Shown: positions 50,136 to 61,604, numbered from the stretch's first letter. The stretch: 64,000 bases of DNA from Maricaulis sp. (GCF_030149515.1 NZ_JASBRI010000013.1:62001-126000), one strand, 5' to 3'. Numbers and translations are program-made. Notes: generated from the sequence alone by a model not told the origin.

Positions 50136-52733
50136 ATGAGCCGATACAACCCCCGCGAGGCCGAACCGAAATGGCAGGCGGCCTGGGCGGAACGCGATGC
50201 GTTCAGGGCGCACGGGCCCGGCGCGGACAGCCCCAGGCCGAAATACTACGTGCTGGAGATGTTCCCCTATCCTTCCGGGCGCATCCATGTCGGCCATTCG
50301 CGCAATTACACGATGGGTGACGTCGTGGCGCGCTACAAGCGTGCCCGGGGTTTCGACGTATTGCATCCGATGGGCTGGGACGCGTTCGGCCTGCCGGCGG
50401 AGAATGCCGCCCGCGATCGCGGCGTGCATCCGGGCCAGTGGACCTATGACAATATCGCGGTGATGCGTGACCAGTTGCAGCGCCTGGGTCTCGCGCTGGA
50501 CTGGAGCCGGGAAATCGCCACCTGCGATCCGGACTATTACAAGCATCAACAGGCCATCTTCCTGAAACTGCTCGAGCGCGGCCTCGCCTATCGCAAGACC
50601 GCCAAGGTCAACTGGGATCCGGTCGATCAGACCGTTCTGGCCAATGAGCAGGTGATCGATGGCCGCGGCTGGCGCTCCGGCGCGCTGGTGGTGCAGCGCG
50701 AACTGGACCAGTGGTTTTTCAGGATCACCGACTATGCCGACGAGCTAACCGATGCGATCGACGGACTGGAGCGCTGGCCGGACAAGGTCCGCACCATGCA
50801 GTCGAACTGGATTGGCCGTTCGCGCGGTGCGGAGGTTCGCTTTCCCCTGCTCGATGCCGATCTGGCGGCCAGGTTCGGCCGGACGATCGACGTCTTCACC
50901 ACACGCCCGGACACGCTGTTCGGCGCGTCTTTCCTAGCGCTTGCGCCCGATCACCCCATCGTCAAGGCGCTGGCCGAGGACGATCCTGAAATCGACCGCT
51001 TCTGCCATGAATGCGCCCGCATGGGGACATCGGAAGAAGAGATCGAGAAAGCACCCAAGCGGGGCGTGGATCTGGGGATAAAGGTTCGTCATCCCTTTGA
51101 CGAAAATTGGGAAATCCCGGTCTGGACGGCCAATTTCGTGCTCTCGGGCTACGGCACGGGCGCCATTTTCGGCTCGCCCGCCGGCGACCAGCGCGATCTC
51201 GACTTTGCCCGCAAGTACGGTCTCCCCGTCACGCCTGTCGTATTGCCCCCGAACACCGATGCCAGCACGCACACGATCGAGGACGAGGCCTATACCGGGC
51301 ACGGTACCATCTACAATTCGAAATTCCTCGACGGGCTGCCAACCGAGGATGCGATCGAACGGGCCATCGAAGAACTGGAAAGCCGGGAGCTGGGCAAGGG
51401 TGCCACGAGCTACCGTCTGCGCGACTGGCTGGTTTCGCGGCAGCGCTATTGGGGCTGCCCGATCCCGGTTGTGCACTGCTCCGATTGCGGCGTCGTCCCG
51501 GTGCCGCATGACCAGCTGCCGGTGAAACTGCCTGAGGACGTCACTTTCGATCATCCCAGCAACCCGCTGGAACGGCATCCGACCTGGAAACATGTGGACT
51601 GTCCGGAGTGCGGCAAACCGGCGCGGCGGGAGACCGACACGCTGGACACATTCGTCTGCTCGTCCTGGTATTTTCTGCGTTTCGCCTCGCCCTTCAGTGC
51701 GGACAAGCCCTTCGAGGCGGGCGATGTGGAACACTGGCTGCCGGTCGATCAGTATGTCGGCGGCATCGAACACGCCATCCTGCACCTGCTCTACGCCCGC
51801 TTCTTCACCCGGGCTCTGAACGATAGCGGCCTGATGAACATGGCCGCCGGCGAGCCCTTCGCCGGCCTGTTCACCCAGGGCATGGTGACCCATGAGACCT
51901 ACAAGTCCGCCGAAGGGAAATGGTTGTCCCCGGACGAGGTCGAGTATCGCGACGGCAAGCCGGTCGAGATCGCCACGGGACGGCCCGTGACGGTGGGCGC
52001 CATCGAGAAAATGTCCAAGTCGAAGAAGAATGTTGTCGACCTGGATGCCTTCATCGAGAGCTATGGTGCCGATGCCGCGCGCTGGTTCGTGCTGTCCGAC
52101 AGTCCGCCGGAGCGCGATGTCGAATATACTGACAGCGGTGTCGAAGGCGTGTGGCGTTTCATCCAGCGACTGTGGACGACGGTGACCGCACTGCCGGAGA
52201 CGGCGCCGGGGCCCATGACTGAGGCCGACATCGCCTCGGGAGAAGCGCTCGACATCCGGCGCTCTGCACACAAGGCCCTGAAGTCCGTTACGGAATCCAT
52301 CGAGGGTTTTCGCTTCAACTCCGCGGTTGCCCAGGTCCACGATCTGGTCAACGTCCTGCGCAAGTACGAGCCGGCGGACCCGGTGGGCATTGCGGCCAAG
52401 GCCGAGGCCCTGGGCATCCTCGTTCGCGTGATTGCACCGTTCGTTCCGCATCTGGCGGAAGAATGCTGGAGCCGGCTGGGCGGCGAGGGACTGGTCATCG
52501 ACGCGCCCTGGCCCGAAGCCGATCCGGCGCTGCTGGTCGAGGATACCGTGACCCTGCCCGTGCAGGTCAATGGCAAGCGCCGCGCGCAGATCGATATCGC
52601 CAAGGGCATGCCGGAGGATGAAGTGAAATCCGTCGCTCTCGCCCTGGACGGGGTGGTACGCGCCACGGAAGGGCTTACTGTGCGCAAGGTAATCGTGGTA
52701 CCGGACCGGATCGTCAATATAGTCGCGGGTTAG
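50136..52733 (+). CDS. leuS: Leucyl-tRNA synthetase
   Basis: [39 protein letters not shown]; full length. Confidence 0.98.
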   Translation: MSRYNPREAEPKWQAAWAERDAFRAHGPGADSPRPKYYVLEMFPYPSGRIHVGHSRNYTMGDVVARYKRARGFDVLHPMGWDAFGLPAENAARDRGVHPGQWTYDNIAVMRDQLQRLGLALDWSREIATCDPDYYKHQQAIFLKLLERGLAYRKTAKVNWDPVDQTVLANEQVIDGRGWRSGALVVQRELDQWFFRITDYADELTDAIDGLERWPDKVRTMQSNWIGRSRGAEVRFPLLDADLAARFGRTIDVFTTRPDTLFGASFLALAPDHPIVKALAEDDPEIDRFCHECARMGTSEEEIEKAPKRGVDLGIKVRHPFDENWEIPVWTANFVLSGYGTGAIFGSPAGDQRDLDFARKYGLPVTPVVLPPNTDASTHTIEDEAYTGHGTIYNSKFLDGLPTEDAIERAIEELESRELGKGATSYRLRDWLVSRQRYWGCPIPVVHCSDCGVVPVPHDQLPVKLPEDVTFDHPSNPLERHPTWKHVDCPECGKPARRETDTLDTFVCSSWYFLRFASPFSADKPFEAGDVEHWLPVDQYVGGIEHAILHLLYARFFTRALNDSGLMNMAAGEPFAGLFTQGMVTHETYKSAEGKWLSPDEVEYRDGKPVEIATGRPVTVGAIEKMSKSKKNVVDLDAFIESYGADAARWFVLSDSPPERDVEYTDSGVEGVWRFIQRLWTTVTALPETAPGPMTEADIASGEALDIRRSAHKALKSVTESIEGFRFNSAVAQVHDLVNVLRKYEPADPVGIAAKAEALGILVRVIAPFVPHLAEECWSRLGGEGLVIDAPWPEADPALLVEDTVTLPVQVNGKRRAQIDIAKGMPEDEVKSVALALDGVVRATEGLTVRKVIVVPDRIVNIVAG

Positions 52734-52738
52734 GACGG

Positions 52739-53239
52739 ATGCGAATGAGCCGTTTTCTGCTGGGCAGTCTCGTCATGTCTATCGGGCTCGCGCTCGGCGG
52801 GTGCGGCTTCACGCCGATGTATGGACGCTCCGGGGTCGCGGAAGATCTGTCCGAGATCCGTGTCGAGACCGGCCAGGACCGCATCGATTTCCTTTTGCAG
52901 GAAGAATTGCTGGATACGATGGGCGCCCGTCATGCCGGCGGTCCCTATACACTGCGCACGGAAACCTCGCTGTCCTCGACCGGTCTGGGCGTCGGCGCCG
53001 ATGCGATCGTGACGCGATTCGCGGTCCGTCTGAGCGTGAATTACGAACTTCTCCGCGATGGGGAAGTCGACCCCGTCCTCAGTGGCAATGCCGTCGGCGA
53101 AGCCTCCTACGACCTGTCACGTTCTGTCTATGCCTCGCTGGTCTCCGAACAGGACGCCGAGGAACGCGCGGCCAGGATCGCAGCCGACCGGATCACGACA
53201 CAGCTCGCGCGTGCGCTGAACGATATGGAGACGCCGTGA
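52739..53239 (+). CDS. lptE: LPS assembly lipoprotein LptE
   Basis: Lipobox LALGGCGFTPMYG; position between leuS and holA. Confidence 0.88.
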   Translation: MRMSRFLLGSLVMSIGLALGGCGFTPMYGRSGVAEDLSEIRVETGQDRIDFLLQEELLDTMGARHAGGPYTLRTETSLSSTGLGVGADAIVTRFAVRLSVNYELLRDGEVDPVLSGNAVGEASYDLSRSVYASLVSEQDAEERAARIAADRITTQLARALNDMETP

Positions 53240-54288
53240 AGGCCAGCGCGCGAGAGGCTGACGCCAGGGTCCGGCGTCCCGATCCGGCCATCAAGGCCTA
53301 TCTGATCTACGGCCCGGACCGGGGCCTCGCGCATGAGCGCGCCTCGACGCTGATCAAGGCCATCCTGTCCGACCCGGACGACCCTTTCGCACTGACGCAG
53401 CTGACCGAGGACGATCTCAAGTCCGACCCGGCCGCCCTCGCCGATGCGATGGCGGCGATGTCGCTGACCGGCGGCCAGCGTCTCGTCCGGGTGAGGCTGA
53501 CCGGCGAGACCGGGAGCGGTCCGGTTGTCGAACTGATTTCGGACCTGGAAAGCGGCGCTCTCGCGCCGGAAACGGTACTCGTGGTCGAGTCCGGCGATCT
53601 AACGCCGCGAGGAAAGCTTCGAAAATCCTTCGAACCTGCAAAAAACGCTTTGTCTATCGCATGTTACGCCGATACTGCCCAGTCACTCGGAAGTCTCGCA
53701 GATGGCATACTTGAAGCTGCCGGTCTGACACTTGCTACTGATGCGCGTAATGCCTGGCTGCCGCGGCTCGAGGGAGACCGGGCGCTGGCGCGCGGCGAGA
53801 TCGAGAAACTGGTTCTCTACAAGGGGCTCGCCGGCCAGCGCGAGCCGGGCGACGACCTCGTTACCCTGACCGATATCGAAGCCATTGCCGCAGACCAGGG
53901 CGAGGCCCAGATCGATGCGGTAATCGAGCCGGCCTTGCTGGGCCGTCTGGCGGAGGCCGACAAGGCCTATATCCGTTCGATCAGTGCGGGTGGAAGTGCG
54001 GTCGGAATTCTGCGCGGCCTGCAGCGCCGGCTCGACCAGATCGGGGCGGTGCAGAGTGCCGGCGGCGGCGATGCCGCGATCGCACGCGCCGGGGCGCCGC
54101 GCTTCGGACCGCCGGCCAATGCCTTCAAACAGCAATTATCGGTCTGGCGCGGCCGCCGTTTGGAACATGCCCGCCAGCTCGCCTTCGAGGCGGAACGTCA
54201 GGTTAAGCGATCGGGCAGTCCGGCCGAAGCGCTGGTCAGCGAGCTTCTGCTGCGTCTGGCGCGGGGCGCCACCCAGATACAGCACTAG
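53236..54288 (+). CDS. holA: DNA polymerase III delta subunit
   Basis: GTG start overlapping lptE stop; YLIYGPDRGLAHERASTLI...; FGPPANAFKQQLSVWRGRRLEHA. Confidence 0.92.
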   Translation: MKASAREADARVRRPDPAIKAYLIYGPDRGLAHERASTLIKAILSDPDDPFALTQLTEDDLKSDPAALADAMAAMSLTGGQRLVRVRLTGETGSGPVVELISDLESGALAPETVLVVESGDLTPRGKLRKSFEPAKNALSIACYADTAQSLGSLADGILEAAGLTLATDARNAWLPRLEGDRALARGEIEKLVLYKGLAGQREPGDDLVTLTDIEAIAADQGEAQIDAVIEPALLGRLAEADKAYIRSISAGGSAVGILRGLQRRLDQIGAVQSAGGGDAAIARAGAPRFGPPANAFKQQLSVWRGRRLEHARQLAFEAERQVKRSGSPAEALVSELLLRLARGATQIQH

Positions 54289-55214
54289 GCCGCACCGCGA
54301 TTCTCGCCGGAAAGGCGGCGGCAGACATCGTCGAGCTGTTCCAGCGTCTTGTACTGTACCCGGATCTCGCCGCCCTTGTTTCCGTGACGGATGTCCACGG
54401 AAAGGCCGAGCCGCGCAGTGATATCGGCCTCCAGCGCCCGTGTGTCGGCATCCTTGTCAGCCTCCTGACGATCCGGGCTGGCCTTGGTCTCGGGCGCCGT
54501 GCCGGAATGGGCGTCGCGTGCAAGCTTTTCGGCTTCCCGCACGGACAGTCCCCTGGTGACAATCAGGTGCGCCAGGGCTTCCGGATCCGGCGCCGAGGCA
54601 ATGGCGCGGGCATGGCCGGTCGATATCTCGCCCTTGGCAAGATATGTCAGCACGCCCTCGGGCAGCGCCAGAAGGCGCACCATGTTGGCAACATGGCTGC
54701 GGCTTTTGGAGACCGCGCGCGCAACATCGTCCTGGGTATGACCGAACCGGTCGATCAGCTGCCTGTAGGCATGCGCCTCTTCGACCGGGTTGAGATCGGC
54801 CCGCTGAACGTTCTCGACTATGCCGATTTCCAGCGTTTCCCGATCGGTCAGCTCGCGCACCAGTGCCGGCACTTCATGCAGCCGGGCCCGCTGGGCCGCA
54901 CGCCAGCGGCGTTCTCCGGCGACGATCTCATAAACCTCGCCATCGCCCTTGACCGGACGCACCAGGATCGGCTGGACAATGCCCTTTTCAGCGACGGATT
55001 CCGCCAACGCGTCGAGTTCACTCTCGGTAATCGACTTGCGCGGCTGGTCGGGATTCGGCCGGACCAGTTCGATCGGTATCATGCGAACGCCGTCGCGGGC
55101 CGTACGCGGTGCTTCGCCGCCCTCGGCAGGCGGGCTGTAACCTTCCGTCTCGCTTTCACCGAGAAGGGCGGAGAGGCCACGGCCCAGGCGGCGGTTCTTT
55201 TCGGTCGATGTCAT
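54285..55214 (-). CDS. parB: Chromosome partitioning protein ParB
   Basis: LGRGLSALLGE; PNPDQPRKSITESELDALAESVAEKGIVQPILVRP; GERRWRAAQ; HTH KSRSHVANMVRLLALPEGV. Confidence 0.97.
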   Translation of the reverse strand: MTSTEKNRRLGRGLSALLGESETEGYSPPAEGGEAPRTARDGVRMIPIELVRPNPDQPRKSITESELDALAESVAEKGIVQPILVRPVKGDGEVYEIVAGERRWRAAQRARLHEVPALVRELTDRETLEIGIVENVQRADLNPVEEAHAYRQLIDRFGHTQDDVARAVSKSRSHVANMVRLLALPEGVLTYLAKGEISTGHARAIASAPDPEALAHLIVTRGLSVREAEKLARDAHSGTAPETKASPDRQEADKDADTRALEADITARLGLSVDIRHGNKGGEIRVQYKTLEQLDDVCRRLSGENRGAA

Positions 55215-56056
55215 GCGGCTTCACCCTGCGCTTCACGGCGACGCTTGCGCTCTTGCTGGACGATTTCCTTGGCCAGGCCGATATAGGCCTGCGATCCCGT
55301 GCAGGAGAGATCGTAGAGCAGCACGGGCTTGCCCACGGACGGCGCTTCGGAGACCCGCACATTGCGGGGGATCATGGTCTTGTAGACCTTGTCGCCGAAA
55401 TGCTCGCGCACATCCGCCGCGACCTCGGCGGAGAGATTGTTGCGGGCATCGTACATGGTCAGGACCACGCCCTGGATGTCGAGCCGGGAATTGAGGTGGC
55501 CGCGCACACGGTCGACCGTGCGCAATAATTGCGACAGGCCTTCCAGGGCAAAGAATTCGCACTGCAGCGGAACCAGAATCGAGTCAGCAGCTGTCAGGGC
55601 GTTCACGGTCAGCACATTCAGTGAAGGCGGACAATCGATCAGGATATAGTCCAGCCCGTCCTCGTCATGACTGAGCGCCTGCAGGCTCTTGTCGACGGCG
55701 CGCTTCAGCCGGTAGGAGCGGCGTTGATCGTCGGCCAGTTCCAGCTCGACACCGGAAAGAAGTACATCGGACGGCACGATGGAGAGGCCGGGCACCACGG
55801 TCGGGGTCAGTGCGGATTTCAGGGGATCGCCCTCTATCAGCACGTCATAGGAGGTCAGTTTGCGCTCGCTCGGCGGCACACCCAGGCCGGTGGATGCATT
55901 GCCCTGCGGATCGAGATCGACAATCGCTACCCTTTGTTTGATAGCGGCGAGGGCCGTGCCGAGATTGATGGCTGTGGTGGTCTTGCCGACACCGCCCTTC
56001 TGATTGGCGATGGCAATGACGCGGGGCGCTCTGCGGCGCTCTTTTTCATCGGACAC
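55211..56056 (-). CDS. parA: Chromosome partitioning ATPase ParA
   Basis: [40 protein letters not shown]; alternative start at 56068. Confidence 0.97.
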   Translation of the reverse strand: MSDEKERRRAPRVIAIANQKGGVGKTTTAINLGTALAAIKQRVAIVDLDPQGNASTGLGVPPSERKLTSYDVLIEGDPLKSALTPTVVPGLSIVPSDVLLSGVELELADDQRRSYRLKRAVDKSLQALSHDEDGLDYILIDCPPSLNVLTVNALTAADSILVPLQCEFFALEGLSQLLRTVDRVRGHLNSRLDIQGVVLTMYDARNNLSAEVAADVREHFGDKVYKTMIPRNVRVSEAPSVGKPVLLYDLSCTGSQAYIGLAKEIVQQERKRRREAQGEAA

Positions 56057-56669
56057 GCTCGACCTCATTGATGCGCAGGATCACACCGTCGCTGGTCTGA
56101 CTGGGTATGACTTCATGGTCGAATGTCCAGCTTTTGCGCGCCTCGGTCAATTCATCCCGGTAGTGACGGCCCTTGAAGAAGAGGCCATCGGCCCCGTTTT
56201 TCAACAGGGGGGCGGCATATCCCAATAATTTATTCAGGGGTGCAAACGCGCGCGCCGTGACCAGATCGAAGCCCTCCGCCGGATCCAGGGTTTCCACGCG
56301 AATCGATCTGGCCTCGGCATCGAGGCCGAGCTCTCCGATCACCTTGCGCAGAAAGGCACCCTTCTTGCCGACCGAGTCGATCATCACGACACGCGCCGTC
56401 TGGCCCCGCTCACGCAAGCCGAGCGCCAGGGCGATACCGGGAAACCCGGCCCCTGCGCCGAGATCCGCGATCAGCCGGGCGTCGTGCGGCACATGCTCCA
56501 TCAGCTGATAGCTGTCGAGAGCGTGGCGCTCCCAGAAACTGTCCAGCGTGTTGCGGCTGACCAGATTGGTGTGTGCGCCGGTTTCCACCAGAAGCTGGCG
56601 CCAGCGTTCGAAGGCATCGAGTGTTCCACGTGAAACACCGGTCGTCTCCGCAAACGTCGCCGGTGTCAC
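56046..56669 (-). CDS. rsmG: 16S rRNA (guanine-N7) methyltransferase RsmG
   Basis: [34 protein letters not shown]. Confidence 0.96.
   Translation of the reverse strand: MTPATFAETTGVSRGTLDAFERWRQLLVETGAHTNLVSRNTLDSFWERHALDSYQLMEHVPHDARLIADLGAGAGFPGIALALGLRERGQTARVVMIDSVGKKGAFLRKVIGELGLDAEARSIRVETLDPAEGFDLVTARAFAPLNKLLGYAAPLLKNGADGLFFKGRHYRDELTEARKSWTFDHEVIPSQTSDGVILRINEVERVR
56622..56637. promoter_or_regulatory. parS-like centromere site (15/16)
   Basis: TGTTCCACGTGAAACA inside rsmG. Confidence 0.8.
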
Positions 56670-58529
56670 CTAGCTCGCCTCCTTGCTGAGGCGCTTCACG
56701 TGCGCCAGGACAGCGGTCAGGGCACCGGGTGTGACCCCCTCGATCCGGGCCGCCTGCCCCAGGGTTTCCGGACGCGCCGTGTCCAGCTTCTCGCGCGCCT
56801 CGTTGGAGAGGCCGCCAACCCGGGCATAGTCGAGATCGCGCGGAATCCGCACGGCCTCGTCCCGCCGGAAGGCGAGAATGTCGGCCTGCTGACGGTCGAT
56901 ATAGCCCGCATAAAGCGCGTCGATCTCGACCTGTTCCACGACAGCCGGATTCATGTCGTTCAACTGGGGCCAGATCTGCACGATATCGGGCCAGCCGATA
57001 TCGGGATAGGCCAGCAGCTCCGGAACGGTGCGCCGCTTGCCGTCGGCATTGACCGACAGCCCCTGCGCACGCGCCTCGTTCGGAGTCAGGCTCAGGGCCT
57101 GAACCTGGCTGCGCGCCGCATCGAGATCTTCCATTTTCGCAGCGAAGGCTGTTTCACGTGAAACGGAGGCCGCGCCCAATTCCATCGCCTTCGGCGTGAG
57201 CCGCTGGTCCGCATTGTCGGCCCGCAGGGTAAGCCGGTATTCGGCGCGCGAAGTGAACATGCGATAGGGTTCCGAGACCCCGCGCGTGATCAGATCATCG
57301 ATCATCACGCCGATATAGGCATCCGACCGGCTCAACACGAAGGGCGCGCGCCGGGCCGAGGCCAGCGCGGCGTTGAAACCGGCCATAACGCCCTGGGCGG
57401 CGGCCTCTTCATAGCCCGTGGTGCCGTTGATCTGACCCGCCAGCCACAGACCGGGAACCGTACGCACCTGTAGGGTCGCATCCAGTTCGCGCGGGTCGAC
57501 ATAATCATATTCGATGGCATAGCCGTAGCGCTTCACCTCAACCCGTTCGAGGCCCGGCAAGGTCTTCAGAAATGCGTCCTGGACCGCATCGGGCAGCGAG
57601 GTCGAAATGCCGTTTGGATAGACCGTGTCGTCGTACAGACCTTCCGGTTCCAGGAAGACCTGGTGGCTGGTCCGGTCGGCAAAGCGCACCACTTTGTCCT
57701 CGATCGAGGGACAATAACGCGGACCGCGGCCTGCGATGGCGCCGCTGTAGACGGCGGAATGCTCCAGATTGTCGGCGATTATCCGGTGTGTAGCCTCCGT
57801 CGTCCGCGTGATCGCACAGGTAATCTGCGGCACTGTGATCCGCCCGGTCAGGAAGGAGAAGGGCACGGGCGCATCGTCGGCGGCCTGTTGCTCCAGCGCG
57901 TCCCAATCGATGGAAGACCTGCGCAGGCGCGCGGGCGTACCTGTCTTCAGGCGGCCCATGCGCAGCTTCAGTCCGTAGAGGGTTTCACCCAGCCCGATGG
58001 CCGGCTTCTCGCCAACACGGCCGGCGGGAATGCGCTCGGCGCCACGATGAATGATGCCGCGCAGAAACGTGCCCGTCGTCAGCACCACGCCATCCGCGTG
58101 AAATTCCCGGCCCGTCTCGTCGACGACACCGACACAGCGCTCCTCGTCCAGGATCAGGTCCTCGACCGCAGCCGCACGAATTTCGAGATTTGGTGTAGCG
58201 CTCAATTCGGCCTGAATGGCGGCCTTGTAGAGCGCCCGGTCGGACTGGGTGCGCGGCCCGCGCACAGCCGGCCCCTTGGACCGGTTCAGCAGCCGGAACT
58301 GGATGCCCGAGGCGTCGGCCACCCGCCCCATCACACCGTCAAGCGCGTCCACCTCGCGCACGAGATGCCCCTTGCCCAGACCGCCAATGGCCGGATTGCA
58401 GGACATCTCGCCGATTGTGTCGAGCTTGTGGGTGAGAAGCAGGGTCTTCGCGCCCAGGCGCGCAGAGGCCGCCGCGGCTTCGCAGCCAGCGTGTCCGCCC
58501 CCGATGACGATGACATCCCAATGCTTCAT
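56670..58529 (-). CDS. mnmG: tRNA uridine 5-carboxymethylaminomethyl modification enzyme MnmG
   Basis: [53 protein letters not shown]. Confidence 0.98.
   Translation of the reverse strand: MKHWDVIVIGGGHAGCEAAAASARLGAKTLLLTHKLDTIGEMSCNPAIGGLGKGHLVREVDALDGVMGRVADASGIQFRLLNRSKGPAVRGPRTQSDRALYKAAIQAELSATPNLEIRAAAVEDLILDEERCVGVVDETGREFHADGVVLTTGTFLRGIIHRGAERIPAGRVGEKPAIGLGETLYGLKLRMGRLKTGTPARLRRSSIDWDALEQQAADDAPVPFSFLTGRITVPQITCAITRTTEATHRIIADNLEHSAVYSGAIAGRGPRYCPSIEDKVVRFADRTSHQVFLEPEGLYDDTVYPNGISTSLPDAVQDAFLKTLPGLERVEVKRYGYAIEYDYVDPRELDATLQVRTVPGLWLAGQINGTTGYEEAAAQGVMAGFNAALASARRAPFVLSRSDAYIGVMIDDLITRGVSEPYRMFTSRAEYRLTLRADNADQRLTPKAMELGAASVSRETAFAAKMEDLDAARSQVQALSLTPNEARAQGLSVNADGKRRTVPELLAYPDIGWPDIVQIWPQLNDMNPAVVEQVEIDALYAGYIDRQQADILAFRRDEAVRIPRDLDYARVGGLSNEAREKLDTARPETLGQAARIEGVTPGALTAVLAHVKRLSKEAS
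57150..57165. promoter_or_regulatory. parS-like centromere site (15/16)
   Basis: TGTTTCACGTGAAACG inside mnmG. Confidence 0.85.
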
Positions 58530-58619
58530 GACGGGTGATCCCGGCCGCGCTCGTCTGCTCAGTGAAAAAGGCCGGCCTACATAATGCCGACAGGGCCCGG
58601 AGTCGAGGGGGCCACCCGG

Positions 58620-58635
58620 TGTTTCACGTGAAACA
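58620..58635. promoter_or_regulatory. parS centromere site (perfect 16-bp palindrome)
   Basis: TGTTTCACGTGAAACA between mnmE and mnmG. Confidence 0.95.
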
Positions 58636-58647
58636 CTTTATCGCGGC

Positions 58648-59964
58648 CTACTTGCCGATGCAGAACTGGCTGAAGACCCGATCCAGAATGTCTTCGACAT
58701 CGACACGGCCCGTCAGGCTTTCCAGAGCGCGGACCGCAAGGCGCGCATCCTCGCCCGCCAGTTCCGGCGCATCCGCCAGTCTCTCCCGGCAGCGCTCCAG
58801 GGACGCCAGAGCCGATTCCACTGCGCGCCGGTGACGTGCCCGGCTCAGTGCCGGCAATTCCTGCGCACTCAGACGATCGCGAACGATGGACTCGATCCGG
58901 GCCTCGAGCGCGTCCACGCCCTGGCCGGACTTCGCGCTCAGCCGATAGGCCCCGTCCGCATTCCTGTCCGGCGCCAGGTCGAGCTTGTTCAGCACCAGAA
59001 GATCGTCGTCCTTCAGCCGTCCCTGAAGGTCGAGCAGGTCCTTTTCGGACCGGGCGTCCACGACACCGATGCGAAGATCCGCATTGTCGGCCCGGTCCAG
59101 GGCCCGGCGCACACCCTCCGCTTCGATCGCATCGACCGCCTCGCGCAGACCCGCAGTGTCGGAGATGATCACCGGGAAGCCGGCCATGATGACCCGCACC
59201 TCCACCACATCCCGCGTGGTGCCGGGTATGTCGGTCACAATCGCTGCCTCGCGCCGCGCCAGCTTGTTGAGAAGCGACGATTTGCCCGCATTCGGCGCGC
59301 CGATCAGGGCGATGGAAAAACCGGTGCGTACGCGTTCCCCGCGCCGGCCATCGTCGAGATGCGCCTGCATCGACGTGATCAGCCGGCTCAGCGGCGCATA
59401 GGCCACGTGTGACAAGGCATCGGGAACATCCTCCTCGTCGGGAAAATCGATCTCGCCCTCGATCGACGCCATCGCCGAGATCAGATCCCCGCGCCACCCG
59501 TCATAGAGCTCGCGCAGCGACCCGGACATCTGCGCCAGGGCCTGCCTGCGCTGACCCTCGGTCTCCGCCTCGATCAGATCGGCCAGCCCTTCCGCTTCCG
59601 TGAGATCCAGCTTGTCGTTCTCGAAGGCACGCCGCGTGAACTCGCCCGGTTCGGCCGGGACCGCCCCGGCTTCGTCAAGCGCCGCCAGTATGGCCTCTAT
59701 GACCGCCGGCCCGCCATGCACGTGAAACTCGGCGCAGTCTTCGCCGGTGAAACTCGCCGGGGCGGGAAACCACAGAACCAGCGCCCGGTCGATCATCGAC
59801 GCGTCGGCAGCCCGTATCGTCCGCAACGCCGCGCGGCGCGCCTGGGCCCGCGGCAGCCCGGCCAGCGCGTCGAGCATTCCGCCCGCCCCCTCGCCCGACA
59901 GCCGCACCACCGCCACACCGGACCGGCCGGGCGGTGTGGACAGGGCATAGATTGTCGTGTTCAC
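58648..59964 (-). CDS. mnmE: tRNA modification GTPase MnmE
   Basis: IALIGAPNAGKSSLLNKLARREAAIVTDIPGTTRDVVE; C-terminal CIGK. Confidence 0.98.
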   Translation of the reverse strand: MNTTIYALSTPPGRSGVAVVRLSGEGAGGMLDALAGLPRAQARRAALRTIRAADASMIDRALVLWFPAPASFTGEDCAEFHVHGGPAVIEAILAALDEAGAVPAEPGEFTRRAFENDKLDLTEAEGLADLIEAETEGQRRQALAQMSGSLRELYDGWRGDLISAMASIEGEIDFPDEEDVPDALSHVAYAPLSRLITSMQAHLDDGRRGERVRTGFSIALIGAPNAGKSSLLNKLARREAAIVTDIPGTTRDVVEVRVIMAGFPVIISDTAGLREAVDAIEAEGVRRALDRADNADLRIGVVDARSEKDLLDLQGRLKDDDLLVLNKLDLAPDRNADGAYRLSAKSGQGVDALEARIESIVRDRLSAQELPALSRARHRRAVESALASLERCRERLADAPELAGEDARLAVRALESLTGRVDVEDILDRVFSQFCIGK

Positions 59965-59968
59965 GGCC

Positions 59969-60220
59969 TTACCGATCCTTGTCCGACCCCGCCGCAGTGC
60001 CCGAGGCGGTCCGCATGAGGTCCATGAACTGGTTCGTCATCTGACCGCCGAAAGCGGTCCACTGACGCATCAGCACATCCGGATCCAGCTGTTCCATATT
60101 CGCCTCGGCGCGCCTGACCATTTCGGCCATGAGCGTCTCGTTCAACGCGGTCACGTCGGGCAGCCCAAGAAAGGCGCGCGCTTCCTGGGGAGTGCAATCG
60201 ATCTCGATATTGACCTTCAT
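59969..60220 (-). CDS. Small conserved protein, DUF6489-like
   Basis: MKVNIEIDCTPQEARAFLGLPDVTALNETLMAEMVRRAEANMEQLDPDVLMRQW. Confidence 0.75.
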   Translation of the reverse strand: MKVNIEIDCTPQEARAFLGLPDVTALNETLMAEMVRRAEANMEQLDPDVLMRQWTAFGGQMTNQFMDLMRTASGTAAGSDKDR

Positions 60221-60269
60221 GGCCGCCTCGCTTGATGGTGCCGATCCCAGCACTCAATAGGAGCATGAC

Positions 60270-60968
60270 ATGGCAGGTCAAGACATCCGCATCACCGGTC
60301 CCGACGGCGAGTTCTCGGCGTATCTTTCAATGCCCGCCGGCGGATCGGGATCCTGCGTCGTGGTCCTGCAGGAAATCTTCGGTGTGAACGAGGTGATGCG
60401 CGGCCGCTGCGACGAGCTCGCGGCGGATGGCTATATAGCGGTCTGCCCCGACCTGTTCTGGCGTATCGAACCCGGCATCGACATCACCGACAAGACCGAA
60501 GCGGAGCTGGAAAAGGCCTTTTCCCTCATGCACGCTTTCGACCCGGACAAGGGGATCGAGGATATCCAGGCGACCATCGACCATGTTCGCAGGATGGACG
60601 GATCGACCGGCAAGGCCGGCGCCATCGGCTACTGTCTGGGCGGCCTCCTTGCCTATCTCACAGCGGCGCGCACCGACAGCGATGCGACGGTGGGCTATTA
60701 CGGCGTCTCGATCCAGGATCGGCTCGACGAGGCGGGAAAGATATCCGGCCCGCTCATGCTCCACATTGCCGGCCAGGACCAGTTCGTGCCAGCGGAAGCC
60801 CAGGCGAAAATCCACGCCGGACTCGATCCGCACCGTCTCGTCACCCTGCACGACTATCCCGACGACGAGCATGCCTTCGCCCGCACCGGCGGCAGGCACT
60901 ACAACGCCGAAAGCGCGAATCTCGCCGACGGACGAACCCGCGCCTTTCTGCGGCAGCATCTACGCTGA
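60270..60968 (+). CDS. Dienelactone hydrolase family protein
   Basis: VVVLQEIFGVNEVMRGRCDELAADGYIAVCPDLFWR; GAIGYCLGGLLAYL; DDEHAFAR. Confidence 0.95.
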   Translation: MAGQDIRITGPDGEFSAYLSMPAGGSGSCVVVLQEIFGVNEVMRGRCDELAADGYIAVCPDLFWRIEPGIDITDKTEAELEKAFSLMHAFDPDKGIEDIQATIDHVRRMDGSTGKAGAIGYCLGGLLAYLTAARTDSDATVGYYGVSIQDRLDEAGKISGPLMLHIAGQDQFVPAEAQAKIHAGLDPHRLVTLHDYPDDEHAFARTGGRHYNAESANLADGRTRAFLRQHLR

Positions 60969-61604
60969 AACGGTCTCCACAGCGGTCGCGACAGCCCAGC
61001 TGTCGCGCCCTGTCAGGCGCTTGAACCAGGTTTTCAGATTCTCCGGCACACTGTCGAATTGCCTAATGATCTTAAGCAGATAGAGCATATACCCCAGCGA
61101 GATATCGGCCGCTGTGAACCGGTTGGCCGCCAGATATTCCCGCTCCCCGAGCCCGCTTTTCCCTGCAAATTCAAGCAAGTGTTCAACTTCCGACCTGGCC
61201 CAGGCGGCGAGTCTGGGATCCCGGGCCTTCTCCGGCAACAGAGTGGTATGCGCCAGCAACAGGCTGACCGGCATCATCATCCCGGCCTCGCCAAAATGGA
61301 ACCATTGCAGAAAACGCGCATATTCCGGCTCGTCGGGCCGAACATCCAGCGATGTCGGCCCGTAGCGGCCCATCAGATATTGCATGATCGCCAGGGATTC
61401 GACGATGACAGTGCCCTTGTCGTCGAGCGCCGGTACCTTGCGCAGGGGGTGTATCCCGCCATAGGCCTCGTCGCCCGCAGGCCGCGTGTCGAACTGGACC
61501 GGCACAATCTCGTAGGGCAGACCCATCTCCTCCATCAGCCAGCGCACCCGGATCGACCGCGTCCGTGGCGCATGATAGAGGCGAATTGCGCTTGTATCGG
61601 CCAT
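60960..61604 (-). CDS. Glutathione S-transferase family protein
   Basis: IRLYHAPRTRSIRVRWLMEEMGLPYEIVPVQF; IHPLRKVPALDDKGTVIVESLAIMQYL. Confidence 0.95.
   Translation of the reverse strand: MADTSAIRLYHAPRTRSIRVRWLMEEMGLPYEIVPVQFDTRPAGDEAYGGIHPLRKVPALDDKGTVIVESLAIMQYLMGRYGPTSLDVRPDEPEYARFLQWFHFGEAGMMMPVSLLLAHTTLLPEKARDPRLAAWARSEVEHLLEFAGKSGLGEREYLAANRFTAADISLGYMLYLLKIIRQFDSVPENLKTWFKRLTGRDSWAVATAVETVSA

Noticed and set aside
50934-52451. 505-aa ORF on the - strand
   Set aside because: Antisense to leuS
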